A stretch of 64,000 bases of DNA from Bacteroides thetaiotaomicron VPI-5482 (GCF_000011065.1 NC_004663.1:3162001-3226000); one strand, 5' to 3'; counted from the first letter of the stretch, positions 1 through 9,578 are shown. The notes: generated by a model not told the origin, from the letters alone. Translations and numbers: made by a program.

Positions 1-2
1 CG

Positions 3-734
3 GTGGACCGTGCCACCGGAATGCTGACCGCCGCACACGAATCGGTCAAAGAAGTGACGTTTACCTTCGACCCGCGTGAAGCCTGGTATCCCCGCCAGCG
101 TAACATAAAATACTCACAGTCGGATCTGAACTCAATCGTAGATGCCGACAGATACAAGAATTTCGTCACCTTCTGCCCTTATGACGGCTATCTATATACA
201 CGATACCGTGATGGAAAGATCGCTAAAATAGATCCCAACACATTCGAAGGACACATTATCCATCAAGGTCCCAGCGGATCACAATACGGACAGGCGATTA
301 ATCCTGCGAAGCCCTGGCTTCTGTATATAACGCTTCACTCCAACGCCCCTACCGCATACAGACAAGGGATTTCGGTGCTCGACCTCCGCGATCCGGATGG
401 AACAGGCGGATTTAAGCGTCTCAATGCTCCCGGCGGCAGCGCTTTCCGCGACGGTCCGATTGAAGATGCCCTGTTCAATTATCCCAAGGATATCAAGTTT
501 GACAACGACGGCAATATGTTCGTAGCCGACTATGGCAACCATTGCATCCGCATGATATCTGCCGACAATATCGTCACGACAGTTGCCGGACAGCCCGGCG
601 TCGCCGGATACAAGGACGGAGGACCGGTAGAGTCCTTATTCAAGAATCCCTGGGGAGTGGCTGTCAATGAACAGGGAGACATTTACATTGCAGACTGGGG
701 CAATGCACGCATTCGCAAATTGGTTATCGAATAA
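3..734 (+). CDS. NHL-repeat protein of a Sus-like locus, 5' end outside window
   Basis: The reading frame is already open at the left edge, so this is the C-terminal part of a longer protein. The last 100 residues carry NHL-type beta-propeller repeats, seen as FDNDGNMFVADYGNHCIRMI and then a second copy ending VNEQGDIYIADWGNARIRKL. In Bacteroides such propellers usually follow an N-terminal IPT/TIG domain in a surface lipoprotein, but that part is not visible. It ends 15 bp before the SusC gene and so is probably co-transcribed with SusC, SusD and the DUF1735 lipoprotein. A role in binding glycan or protein at the cell surface is inferred from this context. Confidence 0.8.
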   Translation: MDRATGMLTAAHESVKEVTFTFDPREAWYPRQRNIKYSQSDLNSIVDADRYKNFVTFCPYDGYLYTRYRDGKIAKIDPNTFEGHIIHQGPSGSQYGQAINPAKPWLLYITLHSNAPTAYRQGISVLDLRDPDGTGGFKRLNAPGGSAFRDGPIEDALFNYPKDIKFDNDGNMFVADYGNHCIRMISADNIVTTVAGQPGVAGYKDGGPVESLFKNPWGVAVNEQGDIYIADWGNARIRKLVIE

Positions 735-749
735 CAAAGTAAACTCACA

Positions 750-3700
750 ATGAAAATCAAACAGATTTTATACTTAATGTCGTTCTGCTTATTGCTTTCG
801 GCAACAACCTTCGCGCAGCAAGTTCAGGAATTTACCGTTTCAGGAACTGTCGTGGATAAGGACAAGCTATCCATGCCCGGCGTATCGGTATACATCAAAG
901 ACAAGCCCTCCAAAGGTACCACAACCGACAATGACGGTAATTTCAAGCTGAAAGTGGTTTATGGAGACAAAATGATATTTTCTTTTATCGGCTTCAAACC
1001 GTCGGAGCACGTGGCCATCAAACCCCAAACCGACTTAACGGTCACACTGCTTGAAGACAACAATTCCCTTGATGAAGTGGTTGTCGTCGCACTGGGAAAC
1101 GTTCAGCGGAAAATCAGTTCGGTAGGTGCCATTACGACGGTCAGCACTAAAGATATCCAGTCCCCCTCCCCTTCCATCAGTAACTTGTTGGGAGGCAGGG
1201 CAGCCGGTGTCATTTCCTTGCAGAGCAGTGGCGAGCCCGGTCAGAATATCGCCGATTTCTGGGTACGTGGTATCGGTACGTTCGGAGCCAACAGCAGTGC
1301 CCTTGTACTGATTGACGGTCTGGAAGGCGACCTCAACACCATCGACCCTGCCGATGTCGAAAGTTTCTCCATCCTGAAAGACGCGTCGGCAACTGCCGTG
1401 TACGGAGTAAGGGGAGCCAACGGAGTCGTATTGGTCAACACCAAGAAAGGCCTTTCGGGCAAAATTCAGATTACCGGACGTTTCAACACCACGCTGTCCG
1501 TCCTCAACCGTCTGCCGAAATATCTGGGAGCTTATGAGTATGCGCAGTTAGCAAACGAAGCCAGAGCAGTACGGAACGAAACACCTTTGTATGACGATAC
1601 GGAAATGGGAATTATACGCGACGGTCTCGACCCCGACCTCTATCCCAACGTAAACTGGCAGGATGAGATACTCAACAAAACATTCTGGCGGCACACTTAT
1701 TATGTAAGCGGACGTGGCGGAAGCGATGTGGCACGTTATTTTCTGAGCCTGGGAGGTAAAAACGAAAGTGCGGCCTACAAGGTAGACAAGAACAGTATAT
1801 ACAGTTCGAACGTCAGCTACAACACCTATAATTACCGTATCAATCTAGACGTGAACCTGACCAAATCAACGAAAGTTTATTTGGGTTCTGACGGATTCCT
1901 CTCCCAGTTGAATCAGCCCGGCGTAGCCAATACCGAATATATATGGGGAGCACAGTCGCGGCTTACTCCATTGTCCATTCCCACCCAATATTCCAATGGT
2001 ATGCTGCCCGGACGCGGTGCCGGAGAGCTGTCATCGCCTTATGTCATGATCAACCATACGGGAAAGGCTGCCAACGAAGTGTACAAGGGCAAATCAACTT
2101 TGGCAATCAATCAGGACTTTTCCGAATTGATCAACGGGCTTAAATTACGTGTACAGGGAGCATACGATATCCACAGCTACTTCAATGAACGGAGAAGCGT
2201 GCAGCCGGCCCTCTACAATGCGCTGGGCAGAGCAAGCGACGGATCACTCATCATGCAGGAGACCGTACAGGAGAAAAAAGCCTCGTACAGCAAGTCCACC
2301 CGCCAGTACCGCAAATACCACTTTGAGGCTACGCTCAATTATGACCGGCTTTTCGGTACAGATCACCGGACATCCGCGCTGGTCTATTATTACATCAGCG
2401 ATTCTAAAGACACGGACGACGCTACAAGCAACTTATCAGCCATTCCCTTGCGCTATCAGGGAGTATCCAGCCGGTTTACATATGGCTACAAGGATACTTA
2501 CCTGCTGGACGTCAACTTCGGATATACCGGTTCCGAAAACTTCCAGCCCGGCAGACAATACGGTTTCTTCCCATCCGTCGCATTGGGCTGGGTGCCTACC
2601 GGCTACAAGTTTATACAAGAGGCGCTCCCCTGGCTCGACTATCTTAAAATAAGGGCTTCGCATGGTTCGGTAGGTAACGACCGGATTACCGACGTCCGCT
2701 TCCCTTACCTTACTAAAGTGAACGAAGGTACCGGATCAGCTTGGGGCGTTCCCGACATCGAGATTATTGGCGAGACACGTATCGGAGCCGATAACCTGGC
2801 GTGGGAAAAGGCCATCAAGTCCAATGTGGGTATTGAAGGAAAGTTGTTTAATAACAAGATCGATTTCGTTGTCGATATTTTCCATGATCAGCGTAACGGT
2901 ATTTTCCAGCAACGGGTACAGGTGCCCGAGTTCGTAGGAGTGGTCTCCAATCCATACGCGAATGTGGGTAAAATGAAAAGTTACGGTGCCGACGGAAACA
3001 TCAGCTTCACGCAGGATTTCACTCCCGATTTCGGCTTCACTTTACGGGGTAATTTCACTTACTCTAAAAATAAAGTACAGAACTGGGAGCAGGCTTATCT
3101 GGAGTATCCCTATCTGGAATACAATAATTTCCCGTACAATTCCATCCGCGGATATCAGGCAGTCGGACTGTTTAAGGACGAAGATGACATCAAATACAGT
3201 CCCAAGCAGACTTTCGGAGAGGTAATGCCCGGTGACATCAAATATAAGGATATCAATGGAGACGGTATGGTGGACAAGCTGGACATGGTGCCGTTGACGC
3301 ACAGCACTTATCCACTGCTGATGTACGGCCTGGGAGCAGAAATCCGCTACAAGAATCTGACTCTGGGTGTATTGTTCAAGGGAACCGGCAAGACCTCTTT
3401 TTTCTATGTAGGTCAAAAGACGACAGTGAACGACGAAACCCGCCTCAACGGAATGGGGTACATGCCTTTCTTCGAGGGTAACACCGGAAACGTACTCACC
3501 CTGGCAGCCAATCCAGTCAACCGATGGATTCCCAGAGATTATGCCATTGCACACGGGATCGACCCATCCCTTGCCGAAAACCCGAACGCGCGTTTCCCCC
3601 GCCTGCAATATGGAAATAACAGCAACAACAGCCAGTTATCCACCTTTTGGCAGGGCGATTCACGCTACATACGCCTGCAGGAAATCACCCTGAACTACCA

Positions 3701-3878
3701 TCTTGCGACAGCTTTTCTGAGACGCATAGGTGTTTCTTCACTGGATATCCAATTCGTAGGTAACAACCTCTATGTATGGGATAAAGTGAAACTCTTCGAT
3801 CCGGAGCAAGCACGCTGGAACGGCCGTGTATATCCCATCCCTTCCACCTATTCCCTGCAATTATATGTCAATCTCTAA
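750..3878 (+). CDS. SusC-like TonB-dependent outer-membrane transporter
   Basis: A 1042-residue SusC/RagA-family protein, the usual length for this class. There is a signal peptide (residues 1-22, ending TTFAQ), a carboxypeptidase-regulatory-like beta domain (about 27-105, with GVSVYIKDKPSKGTTTDNDG), a TonB plug domain (about 115-235, with VLIDGLEGDLNTIDPADVES and TAVYGVRGANGVVLV), and then the 22-strand barrel to the C terminus. The family imports oligosaccharides or peptides across the outer membrane using TonB energy, with SusD as the lid. It has no N-terminal STN domain, unlike the second SusC in this window, so it is not expected to signal to an anti-sigma factor. The substrate cannot be read from the sequence, and no glycosidase lies on the visible side. 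Confidence 0.95.
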   Translation: MKIKQILYLMSFCLLLSATTFAQQVQEFTVSGTVVDKDKLSMPGVSVYIKDKPSKGTTTDNDGNFKLKVVYGDKMIFSFIGFKPSEHVAIKPQTDLTVTLLEDNNSLDEVVVVALGNVQRKISSVGAITTVSTKDIQSPSPSISNLLGGRAAGVISLQSSGEPGQNIADFWVRGIGTFGANSSALVLIDGLEGDLNTIDPADVESFSILKDASATAVYGVRGANGVVLVNTKKGLSGKIQITGRFNTTLSVLNRLPKYLGAYEYAQLANEARAVRNETPLYDDTEMGIIRDGLDPDLYPNVNWQDEILNKTFWRHTYYVSGRGGSDVARYFLSLGGKNESAAYKVDKNSIYSSNVSYNTYNYRINLDVNLTKSTKVYLGSDGFLSQLNQPGVANTEYIWGAQSRLTPLSIPTQYSNGMLPGRGAGELSSPYVMINHTGKAANEVYKGKSTLAINQDFSELINGLKLRVQGAYDIHSYFNERRSVQPALYNALGRASDGSLIMQETVQEKKASYSKSTRQYRKYHFEATLNYDRLFGTDHRTSALVYYYISDSKDTDDATSNLSAIPLRYQGVSSRFTYGYKDTYLLDVNFGYTGSENFQPGRQYGFFPSVALGWVPTGYKFIQEALPWLDYLKIRASHGSVGNDRITDVRFPYLTKVNEGTGSAWGVPDIEIIGETRIGADNLAWEKAIKSNVGIEGKLFNNKIDFVVDIFHDQRNGIFQQRVQVPEFVGVVSNPYANVGKMKSYGADGNISFTQDFTPDFGFTLRGNFTYSKNKVQNWEQAYLEYPYLEYNNFPYNSIRGYQAVGLFKDEDDIKYSPKQTFGEVMPGDIKYKDINGDGMVDKLDMVPLTHSTYPLLMYGLGAEIRYKNLTLGVLFKGTGKTSFFYVGQKTTVNDETRLNGMGYMPFFEGNTGNVLTLAANPVNRWIPRDYAIAHGIDPSLAENPNARFPRLQYGNNSNNSQLSTFWQGDSRYIRLQEITLNYHLATAFLRRIGVSSLDIQFVGNNLYVWDKVKLFDPEQARWNGRVYPIPSTYSLQLYVNL

Positions 3879-3905
3879 TAAATACATCATCCGATAAACG
3901 ATAAA

Positions 3906-5933
3906 ATGAAAACATCCTTAATAAAAAAAACAGCAAGAACGTTCTTCTTGGTTCAGGCAGTCATGTTAGTAACGTCTTGCAGCAACTTCTTAAACATAGA
4001 CAATTACTTTGATGATGAATTCAACATCGACTCGGTTTTCACCAATGCCCGATATATGGAAGCGTATATGTGGGGAGCGGCAGCCATGTTCCCGGATGAG
4101 GCACAGACCATCCGTAACGGGTACACACCGGGACCGATGGCGACCGACGAAGGATTTAACGGACTGACCGGAAGCGGAACGGCCAATATCTATCACGGCA
4201 TGGATTTCGCCAACGGAAAGATCACACAGGATTTCCTCGGAGACGGCTCCCCCAACCTGAACCAATGGGGCAAATACTACAAAATTATCCGTAAGTGCAA
4301 CAGCATCCTGCAAAACCTCGACCGCCCGAAAGACCTGACAAACTCGGAACGGCTCAGATTGGAAGGATACACACGTTTTATCCGTGCCTTCGCCTACTAC
4401 AATCTTTTGGTCGATTACGGTCCGGCAATCTTGCTGGGAGACGAAGTAGTGAATACCAACGAACCTATCGAATACTACGACCGCCCCAGAGCCACCTATG
4501 ACGAAACAATGAACTATACTTGTGAGGAGTTCGAAAAAGCGGCACGGCTGCTGCCCTCGCCTCAGGATGTTTCCACGCTGGACTTCGGACGCCCCACCAA
4601 AGGAGCCGCACTCGGCCTGGTAGCCCGCCTGCGATTGATACACGCCAGCCCGCTATTCAACGGGGGGCCTGTTGCCAGCTCCTATTTCGGCAACTGGAAA
4701 CGCAAGACCGACGGTGTGCATTATGTCTCCCAGCAATATGACGAAAGCCGGTGGGCAGTAGCTGCCGCCGCCGCAAAACGGGTGATGGATATGGGAGCGT
4801 ACAAGCTCTATACATATGCAAAAGACGACAATACGCCGGAACTTCCCGCCGGAGTCACTTCCGACCCCAATTTCTATGACGCCTACCCGAACGGAGCCAA
4901 CGGAATAGACCCTTTCAAATCTTATTCGGACATCTTTACCGGCGAAGCCGTAGCGTCCATCAACCCGGAATTGATCTGGGGAAGAAACACGACGTACCTC
5001 AACGAAACCATCAGCAAAGGTTCTTTCCCTCCCTCGATGGGTGGATGGGGACGTTTCTGCGTCACTCAGAAAGTGGTAGACGCCTATCTGATGGACGACG
5101 GGCGTACGAAAGAAGAAGCCGCCGCCGACGGATATTACTCGGAGACAGGCTTCACTTCCGAACCGCGTAACTTTTCCGGCTATCCCCTCAACGCCGGTGT
5201 ATATAAGATGTACGCCAATCGTGAAATGCGGTTCTACGCATCTGTAGGATTCAATGAGGCAGTATGGCAGGCATTGTCCAGTTCGACTCTCAACAACCAC
5301 ACAGCCAAGTACTACTATCAGGATGAAGACGGTCGTGGCGGTGTTACAGCCACTTCGCCCAACTATCCCATCACCGGATACGTAATCAAAAAGTACAATA
5401 ACCCGATGGATGCCTGGACCGGCACCGGAGCCCGCCATATCCAGAAAGCCTATCCCATCATCCGCTATGCGGAAATCCTGCTATCGTATGCGGAGGCACT
5501 CAACAACCTGACCGGCCCCCACACCGTAGAACTGGACGGTCAGCCTTATACCATGAGCAGAGATAAAGCGGAAATTAAAAAAGCATTCAATCAAGTCCGC
5601 TACAGGGCCGGACTGCCGGGGCTGACAGCCAATCAACTCAACAGTACGCCGGAAGTACAGAAACAGATAGAACGCGAACGTATGGTAGAGTTTTTATGGG
5701 AAAACAGACGTTTCTATGATGTTCGCCGCTGGGGTATTTATGAAGAGACAGAGCAGGAACCTATCCGTGGAATGAATCCCGACGGCGCAACCAAAGAGAC
5801 CTACTACCAGCGTGTCATCCCTAGTTCTTCCTCATTCCTGACGAGGGTGGTTGACAAAAGGTCTGTCTGGGTGCCCATACCACGCAACGAAATGAGAAGA
5901 CTGCCTTCTCTCGACCAGAATCCGGGTTATTAA
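3906..5933 (+). CDS. RagB/SusD-family nutrient-binding outer-membrane lipoprotein
   Basis: 675 residues, with a lipoprotein signal peptide and lipobox cysteine at about residue 25 (LVTSC). The SusD pattern is clear: the helical TPR-like region with FIRAFAYYNLLVDYGPAIL, and the C-terminal RYAEILLSYAEALN and FLWENRRFYDVRRW motifs typical of the RagB/SusD family. SusD proteins sit on the outside of the outer membrane, cap the SusC barrel and bind ligand. The gene starts 27 bp after susC and is followed 20 bp later by a DUF1735 lipoprotein, giving the conserved core order of this kind of locus. Confidence 0.95.
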   Translation: MKTSLIKKTARTFFLVQAVMLVTSCSNFLNIDNYFDDEFNIDSVFTNARYMEAYMWGAAAMFPDEAQTIRNGYTPGPMATDEGFNGLTGSGTANIYHGMDFANGKITQDFLGDGSPNLNQWGKYYKIIRKCNSILQNLDRPKDLTNSERLRLEGYTRFIRAFAYYNLLVDYGPAILLGDEVVNTNEPIEYYDRPRATYDETMNYTCEEFEKAARLLPSPQDVSTLDFGRPTKGAALGLVARLRLIHASPLFNGGPVASSYFGNWKRKTDGVHYVSQQYDESRWAVAAAAAKRVMDMGAYKLYTYAKDDNTPELPAGVTSDPNFYDAYPNGANGIDPFKSYSDIFTGEAVASINPELIWGRNTTYLNETISKGSFPPSMGGWGRFCVTQKVVDAYLMDDGRTKEEAAADGYYSETGFTSEPRNFSGYPLNAGVYKMYANREMRFYASVGFNEAVWQALSSSTLNNHTAKYYYQDEDGRGGVTATSPNYPITGYVIKKYNNPMDAWTGTGARHIQKAYPIIRYAEILLSYAEALNNLTGPHTVELDGQPYTMSRDKAEIKKAFNQVRYRAGLPGLTANQLNSTPEVQKQIERERMVEFLWENRRFYDVRRWGIYEETEQEPIRGMNPDGATKETYYQRVIPSSSSFLTRVVDKRSVWVPIPRNEMRRLPSLDQNPGY

Positions 5934-5953
5934 TCTAAATAACAAAAAAGAAA

Positions 5954-6856
5954 ATGAAACGAGATTTTATAACGATACTCGCACTTATGACAGCGCTTTC
6001 GTCATGCAATGACGATGCGCTGTTTGAAAAGGAAATGTACAAGAATGTAGTGGCCCTGATCAGCAGTGACTACTATAACACGTTTGAAGAAGTGGTCACC
6101 TTGTCCCCTACCGGAGAAGAGGCGACAGGATATATCGCAGCCTGCACCGGAGGTACCCATGCCCCAAAACAAAACATGGTGATCGGGCTGGAAGAAGACC
6201 TGACTTCACTGGAATTCTACAACCGGTCTCTTTACGACGTCGATGAAGCCTGCTATGCCAAATTCCTGTCCAGTGACAAATACGAGATCGTAGATTACAA
6301 GATTCAGATCAATGCAGGCGAACGGACAGGCAGAACCATGATCAAGATACGTCCCGAAGGACTGTCGCCGGATTCTACCTACTTCGTAGGATTAAAAGCT
6401 ACGGATATCTCCGGTGTCGAGATTAATGAAAGCAAAAACACCATTCTATATCAAATACTTATCAAGAACGATTATGCAACGCAGGGCGAAAACGTTTACT
6501 ATTCAATGACCGGTCTGGCAGACGGGATGGCAACCGCAGGTAACAAGAAGATGTTTCCACTCACCCACAACAGCGTACGCGTGATAGCCGGAACGGAGTC
6601 TTTTGAAAGCAATGTGGATCACATCAACAAAACCGCCATCATACTGCAAGTGGAGGAAAACAATCATGTCACGATAAAGCCGTACAAGGATATTGAGGTA
6701 ACTCAGATAGACGGTGACTCCAAATACCCCAATACATTCAAGGTAGAGGAATCTTTCGGTCATACTTATAATGTATTTCTGCTGTCGTACCGATACACAA
6801 AGGATGGGAAAAGCAAGGTGATGCAAGAGGAATTGCGGCTGGAAATAAATAATTAA
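5954..6856 (+). CDS. DUF1735/DUF4361 surface lipoprotein
   Basis: 300 residues with a lipoprotein signal (Cys18 in LSSC). The N-terminal half has the BT_3987-like DUF1735 pattern (GERTGRTMIKIRPEGLSPDS and YFVGLKATDISGVEINESKN). The C-terminal 120 residues resemble DUF4361. Proteins with this pair of domains occupy the SusE/SusF position next to SusC/SusD and are thought to bind glycan at the cell surface. It is the last gene of the locus and is followed by a weak hairpin at 6863-6876. The family assignment is from memory of the motifs; the ligand is unknown. Confidence 0.8.
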   Translation: MKRDFITILALMTALSSCNDDALFEKEMYKNVVALISSDYYNTFEEVVTLSPTGEEATGYIAACTGGTHAPKQNMVIGLEEDLTSLEFYNRSLYDVDEACYAKFLSSDKYEIVDYKIQINAGERTGRTMIKIRPEGLSPDSTYFVGLKATDISGVEINESKNTILYQILIKNDYATQGENVYYSMTGLADGMATAGNKKMFPLTHNSVRVIAGTESFESNVDHINKTAIILQVEENNHVTIKPYKDIEVTQIDGDSKYPNTFKVEESFGHTYNVFLLSYRYTKDGKSKVMQEELRLEINN

Positions 6857-6862
6857 CGCAAA

Positions 6863-6876
6863 AACCTCGTAAGGTT
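6863..6876 (+). terminator. weak hairpin terminator after the Sus-like locus
   Basis: A 5-bp stem AACCT/AGGTT with a 4-nt loop, followed by a pyrimidine-rich CCCTTTTCTCTTT run, just after the stop codon at 6856. The position fits the end of the operon, but the stem is short. Confidence 0.35.
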
Positions 6877-6899
6877 AACCCTTTTCTCTTTAATATTAA

Positions 6900-6907
6900 T
6901 AACTTTG
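6900..6907 (+). promoter_or_regulatory. Bacteroides -7 box (TAACTTTG) ahead of a structured leader
   Basis: TAACTTTG matches the Bacteroides TAnnTTTG consensus. No good TTG box is seen 19-20 bp upstream. If used, transcription would begin at about 6913, right at the first of two strong hairpins, giving the HU-like gene at 7083 a structured leader of about 170 nt. Confidence 0.4.
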
Positions 6908-6916
6908 TATGCAAAT

Positions 6917-6950
6917 CTTTTTTCGTACCACTATAGTGGCACGAAAAAAG
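6917..6950. repeat. perfect hairpin 1 with CCACTATAGTGG tip
   Basis: CTTTTTTCGT at 6917-6926 is the exact reverse complement of ACGAAAAAAG at 6941-6950. Between them is the fully palindromic CCACTATAGTGG (6928-6939), with a single A/C mismatch separating the two blocks. In the + direction it has no U-run after it, so a plain terminator is unlikely. Confidence 0.8.
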
Positions 6951-6951
6951 A

Positions 6952-7003
6952 ACTATAGTTCCCCTTGTGTCCCACTCTAGTGGTCCGCACGGGGAACTGT
7001 AGT
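6952..7003. repeat. hairpin 2 with related CCACT-N2-AGTGG tip
   Basis: The outer arms ACTATAGTTCCCC (6952-6964) and GGGGAACTGTAGT (6991-7003) pair over 13 bp with one G-U. The tip CCACTCTAGTGG (6972-6983) is almost the same as that of the preceding hairpin, from which it is separated by one base. The shared tip suggests a common recognition feature rather than two unrelated terminators. Confidence 0.75.
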
Positions 7004-7082
7004 AGAACGAATTAATATTTAAGCCGGATTCCTTAGTTTATAGGAACGGAAACATTAATAACACAACAAAATAACTTAAGTT

Positions 7083-7691
7083 ATGAGCGCACAGTATGAC
7101 CTTTACGAGACTCCCGATATCAAGCAGACAGGAGAAAAACAGCCCCTTCATCCCCGCATTGTTCCCAAAGGGACTATCGGTCAGGACGAATTTCTAGACC
7201 GCGTGCACAAATTTACGGGAATCAGCCGTAGTTTGCTGGCAGGAGCAATGCAGTCTTTTCAAAATGAGTTAAAAGATTTACTGGCTAACGGCTGGATTGT
7301 AGAATTAGGCGAGATCGGCTATTTCTCCGTATCGCTGCAAGGACCACCCGTAATGCACAAGAAAGATGTGCGTGCACAATCAATCAAACTAAAAAACATC
7401 AACTATCTACCGACCAAACAATTCAAGCGGGAAGTAGGGTATGACATGAGATTGGAACGTACCGAATCTCTCACCCGCCCCAAAGGTAACGGACGTAGCG
7501 AAGCGGAATGTCTGGCACTAATAACCGCCCACCTTGAAAAATATCCTTGCATGACTCGCACTGATTATTGCCATATGACCGGTCACGACAAAAAGCGTGC
7601 ACTAAAAGAACTGAACGCTTTTATCGAAAAAGAGATACTGATGCGCTACGGAGCAGGAAAACAGGTGGTTTATGCGAAGAAAATGATTTGA
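7083..7691 (+). CDS. HU-like DNA-binding protein with extra C-terminal domain
   Basis: 202 residues. Residues about 30-125 follow the Bacteroidetes HU-like fold (DEFLDRVHKFTGISRSLLAG, then LLANGWIVELGEIGYFSVSL, the equivalent of the HU beta-arm entry). The last 65 residues (ALITAHLEKYPCMTRTDYCH onward) look like a small winged-helix-type module, which ordinary HU lacks. It probably binds DNA as a dimer; a general chromatin role or a local regulatory role are both possible. It stands alone between the Sus-like locus and unknown small genes, behind an unusual two-hairpin leader. Confidence 0.75.
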   Translation: MSAQYDLYETPDIKQTGEKQPLHPRIVPKGTIGQDEFLDRVHKFTGISRSLLAGAMQSFQNELKDLLANGWIVELGEIGYFSVSLQGPPVMHKKDVRAQSIKLKNINYLPTKQFKREVGYDMRLERTESLTRPKGNGRSEAECLALITAHLEKYPCMTRTDYCHMTGHDKKRALKELNAFIEKEILMRYGAGKQVVYAKKMI

Positions 7692-7815
7692 TGCATATAG
7701 CTTATGTCCCTAATTGAACTCATTAGATGAATAAGGAGAATATGTTTTATAGATAGCCAATATTTATAAAAGTATATTGGATAGGAAGGCTTTTAAACAG
7801 TACACTTAGAGAAAA

Positions 7816-7845
7816 TAACAGCGGAATATTAAATGACCGCTGTTA
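7816..7845. terminator. hairpin between HU-like gene and small ORF
   Basis: TAACAGCGG (7816-7824) pairs exactly with CCGCTGTTA (7837-7845) around a 12-nt AT-rich loop. No U-run follows, so it may be an end-of-transcript structure or part of the leader of the next gene. Confidence 0.4.
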
Positions 7846-7870
7846 GTATAATGTTAGTAACAATAGAATT

Positions 7871-8206
7871 ATGAGAAAAGAAGTTGAACAATTAGCTTTA
7901 ATGGGTGCAATGCCCGATGAAACAGACGAACCAACAGATGTATTGATTGATAAATATGCAGACTTATTAGGTAAGATAACTAAGCCTATCACTTTGGATG
8001 AAGCGCATATTTTAATCAAGCTCTTTCCACCTACTGCTTTATATGGGATAGAATGGACATTGTTACATTTGATAGAGTCTGTGTATCCGGAAACAGAATT
8101 TATTAAATACAAAGAACTTATAAATGAATGTAATAGTGTTGAGTTCAGAGAAATGTTAGTTCAACGTCTCAATAACTCACAACAAAACAAAGTTACTAAC
8201 AAGTAG
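7871..8206 (+). CDS. small acidic protein of unknown function
   Basis: 111 residues, mostly helical and acidic, with no signal peptide or membrane segment. Visible stretches are PDETDEPTDVLIDKYADLLG and ALYGIEWTLLHLIESVYPET. I do not recognise a family. The size, acidity and tryptophan-containing middle are like many small immunity or antitoxin proteins, but no partner toxin lies beside it. The start is the first ATG after the hairpin at 7816-7845. A real gene is likely because the frame is long for such AT-rich DNA and has no competing frame. Confidence 0.6.
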   Translation: MRKEVEQLALMGAMPDETDEPTDVLIDKYADLLGKITKPITLDEAHILIKLFPPTALYGIEWTLLHLIESVYPETEFIKYKELINECNSVEFREMLVQRLNNSQQNKVTNK

Positions 8207-8261
8207 ATAAGCAGCCCTAACGGTCAGCTATCTACAACCCATTAGCTTTAAAATAAAAACA

Positions 8262-8750
8262 ATGAATAAAAGAATCATTTCATTTATCTGCGCAGGACTG
8301 ATTGCTATAAGCTGCGTGTCCTCACTCTGTTTCTATGATTACTTTTCCACCGACGGTATTACCCCCAATGCAATATATTGGATATTCTATTTTTTCCAGA
8401 TTTCTATATTGCTGGGGCAAGCAGGAATGGGGATTTACACCATAAATGCACTCTTACGGCAGAAAAAAGAAGCTGTTTCCTTTTTGAGCTATTTTGCAGC
8501 CCATCTCCTTCTGCAAAACATGACTCCTCTGCTCCAAACATGGGCTGTACCTTCCATTACGGAATATCCCGTATGGCTACTGATGTGTCAGGTCATTTTT
8601 AGCATACTCCTCCTTCTCTCCTTATTAATCAACGAACCTTCATCCCTGTTCAGAAAGTCAGAATATATTCCCCGAATATTGATGGCAACATTCTATATTA
8701 ACTGTACATACTTGGCACTTACCATCATAGGGACAATTGTCGCCCTGTGA
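8262..8750 (+). CDS. four-helix integral membrane protein, unknown function
   Basis: 162 residues with about four hydrophobic segments (residues about 5-24, 37-60, 77-97 and 105-125, with another hydrophobic end at 140-160). The first segment could be read as a signal anchor. There are no catalytic motifs, and the family is not recognised. It follows the unknown 111-residue gene by 55 bp on the same strand and may share its transcript. A second small membrane protein lies convergently at 8856-9242. Confidence 0.6.
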   Translation: MNKRIISFICAGLIAISCVSSLCFYDYFSTDGITPNAIYWIFYFFQISILLGQAGMGIYTINALLRQKKEAVSFLSYFAAHLLLQNMTPLLQTWAVPSITEYPVWLLMCQVIFSILLLLSLLINEPSSLFRKSEYIPRILMATFYINCTYLALTIIGTIVAL

Positions 8751-8855
8751 TGGTATCGAAACGACCCTCAAAACCATACTTTAGCAATAAATACCGGACA
8801 AAGCCTGTTTCCAACCTTCTTCGGGCAGAGGCAACAGGCATCTATATACAGATAC

Positions 8856-9242
8856 TTAAAACATCTTCTTTCGGAGACAATACACCCAAAAGTCGATCAT
8901 TTTTCCGACAATGATGCCGAAGGAACTAAGCGCCAAAGCGATGTAAACAGCGATAATCAACGGCTGTTCGTCTATCCATTTATTGACAAGTCCGGACATC
9001 CGTGCAAAAACACCGCCCGCAATAGTCAGGACAATGGTCGAGATAATATGTATTTGTATAAACTTGTCTTTCTCGTCCGAGTCCAGCCTCTTATCTTTTA
9101 AATACCGGACAAGCCACAGGCACGGAACAAAGATGAATATCGCAATAAGCGCAACCGTCATCACTTCTTCCACAGGAACCTCATGCAAGCCTCCGTCGAA
9201 AAAACGTAAACTGTGTATTCTTAATAAACAGGAAATCATCAT
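8856..9242 (-). CDS. three-helix membrane protein, unknown function
   Basis: 128 residues with three likely transmembrane helices (VMTVALIAIFIFVPCLWLV, IHIISTIVLTIAGGVF and LIIAVYIALALSSFGIIVGK). A charged loop DKRLDSDEKDKF separates the first two. I do not recognise a family. It is the only minus-strand gene between 7 and 10 kb and converges with the membrane-protein gene ending at 8750. Confidence 0.6.
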   Translation of the reverse strand: MMISCLLRIHSLRFFDGGLHEVPVEEVMTVALIAIFIFVPCLWLVRYLKDKRLDSDEKDKFIQIHIISTIVLTIAGGVFARMSGLVNKWIDEQPLIIAVYIALALSSFGIIVGKMIDFWVYCLRKKMF

Positions 9243-9578
9243 TTATACTACATCCGTTAATTCTTTATTCATATTCTTCATTCCCTTTCCATCGCCTAGC
9301 CGGTCGTTCTCCGGACATCCCGGCTCCTGAGTCACCGGAGCCACGTTGGGTTCTTGAATCTACAAAGGTATGGATATGATATGAAAAGGACAATCTTCAA
9401 TCGGAAAAAGATGAAAGGAGAAAAACAAAAAAACATCTGACCATTTCTTTAGTTGAAGAAACTTATTAACGCACTTTGAGTTTTTTGCTTGGCAGTTCAT
9501 TTGGAAACACATACATTTGCATCGTGATCACAAAACAAAAGAAACAGATTTACTAACTATTAAAAAACAAAAAAGATT
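9243..9578. other. intergenic region with hairpin and HU promoter
   Basis: This stretch has a GC-rich hairpin GGCTCC/GGAGCC (9322-9327 with 9337-9342) that can also pair with CTCCGG upstream, so two alternative folds exist. A Bacteroides promoter for the HU gene follows: TTG at 9489-9491, a 20-bp spacer, and TACATTTG at 9512-9519. No coding frame is convincing. Confidence 0.5.

Noticed and set aside
4653..5438. 261-codon frame antisense to SusD
   Set aside because: It lies entirely within an intact SusD gene and its Val/Gly-rich translation is a codon-bias artefact.
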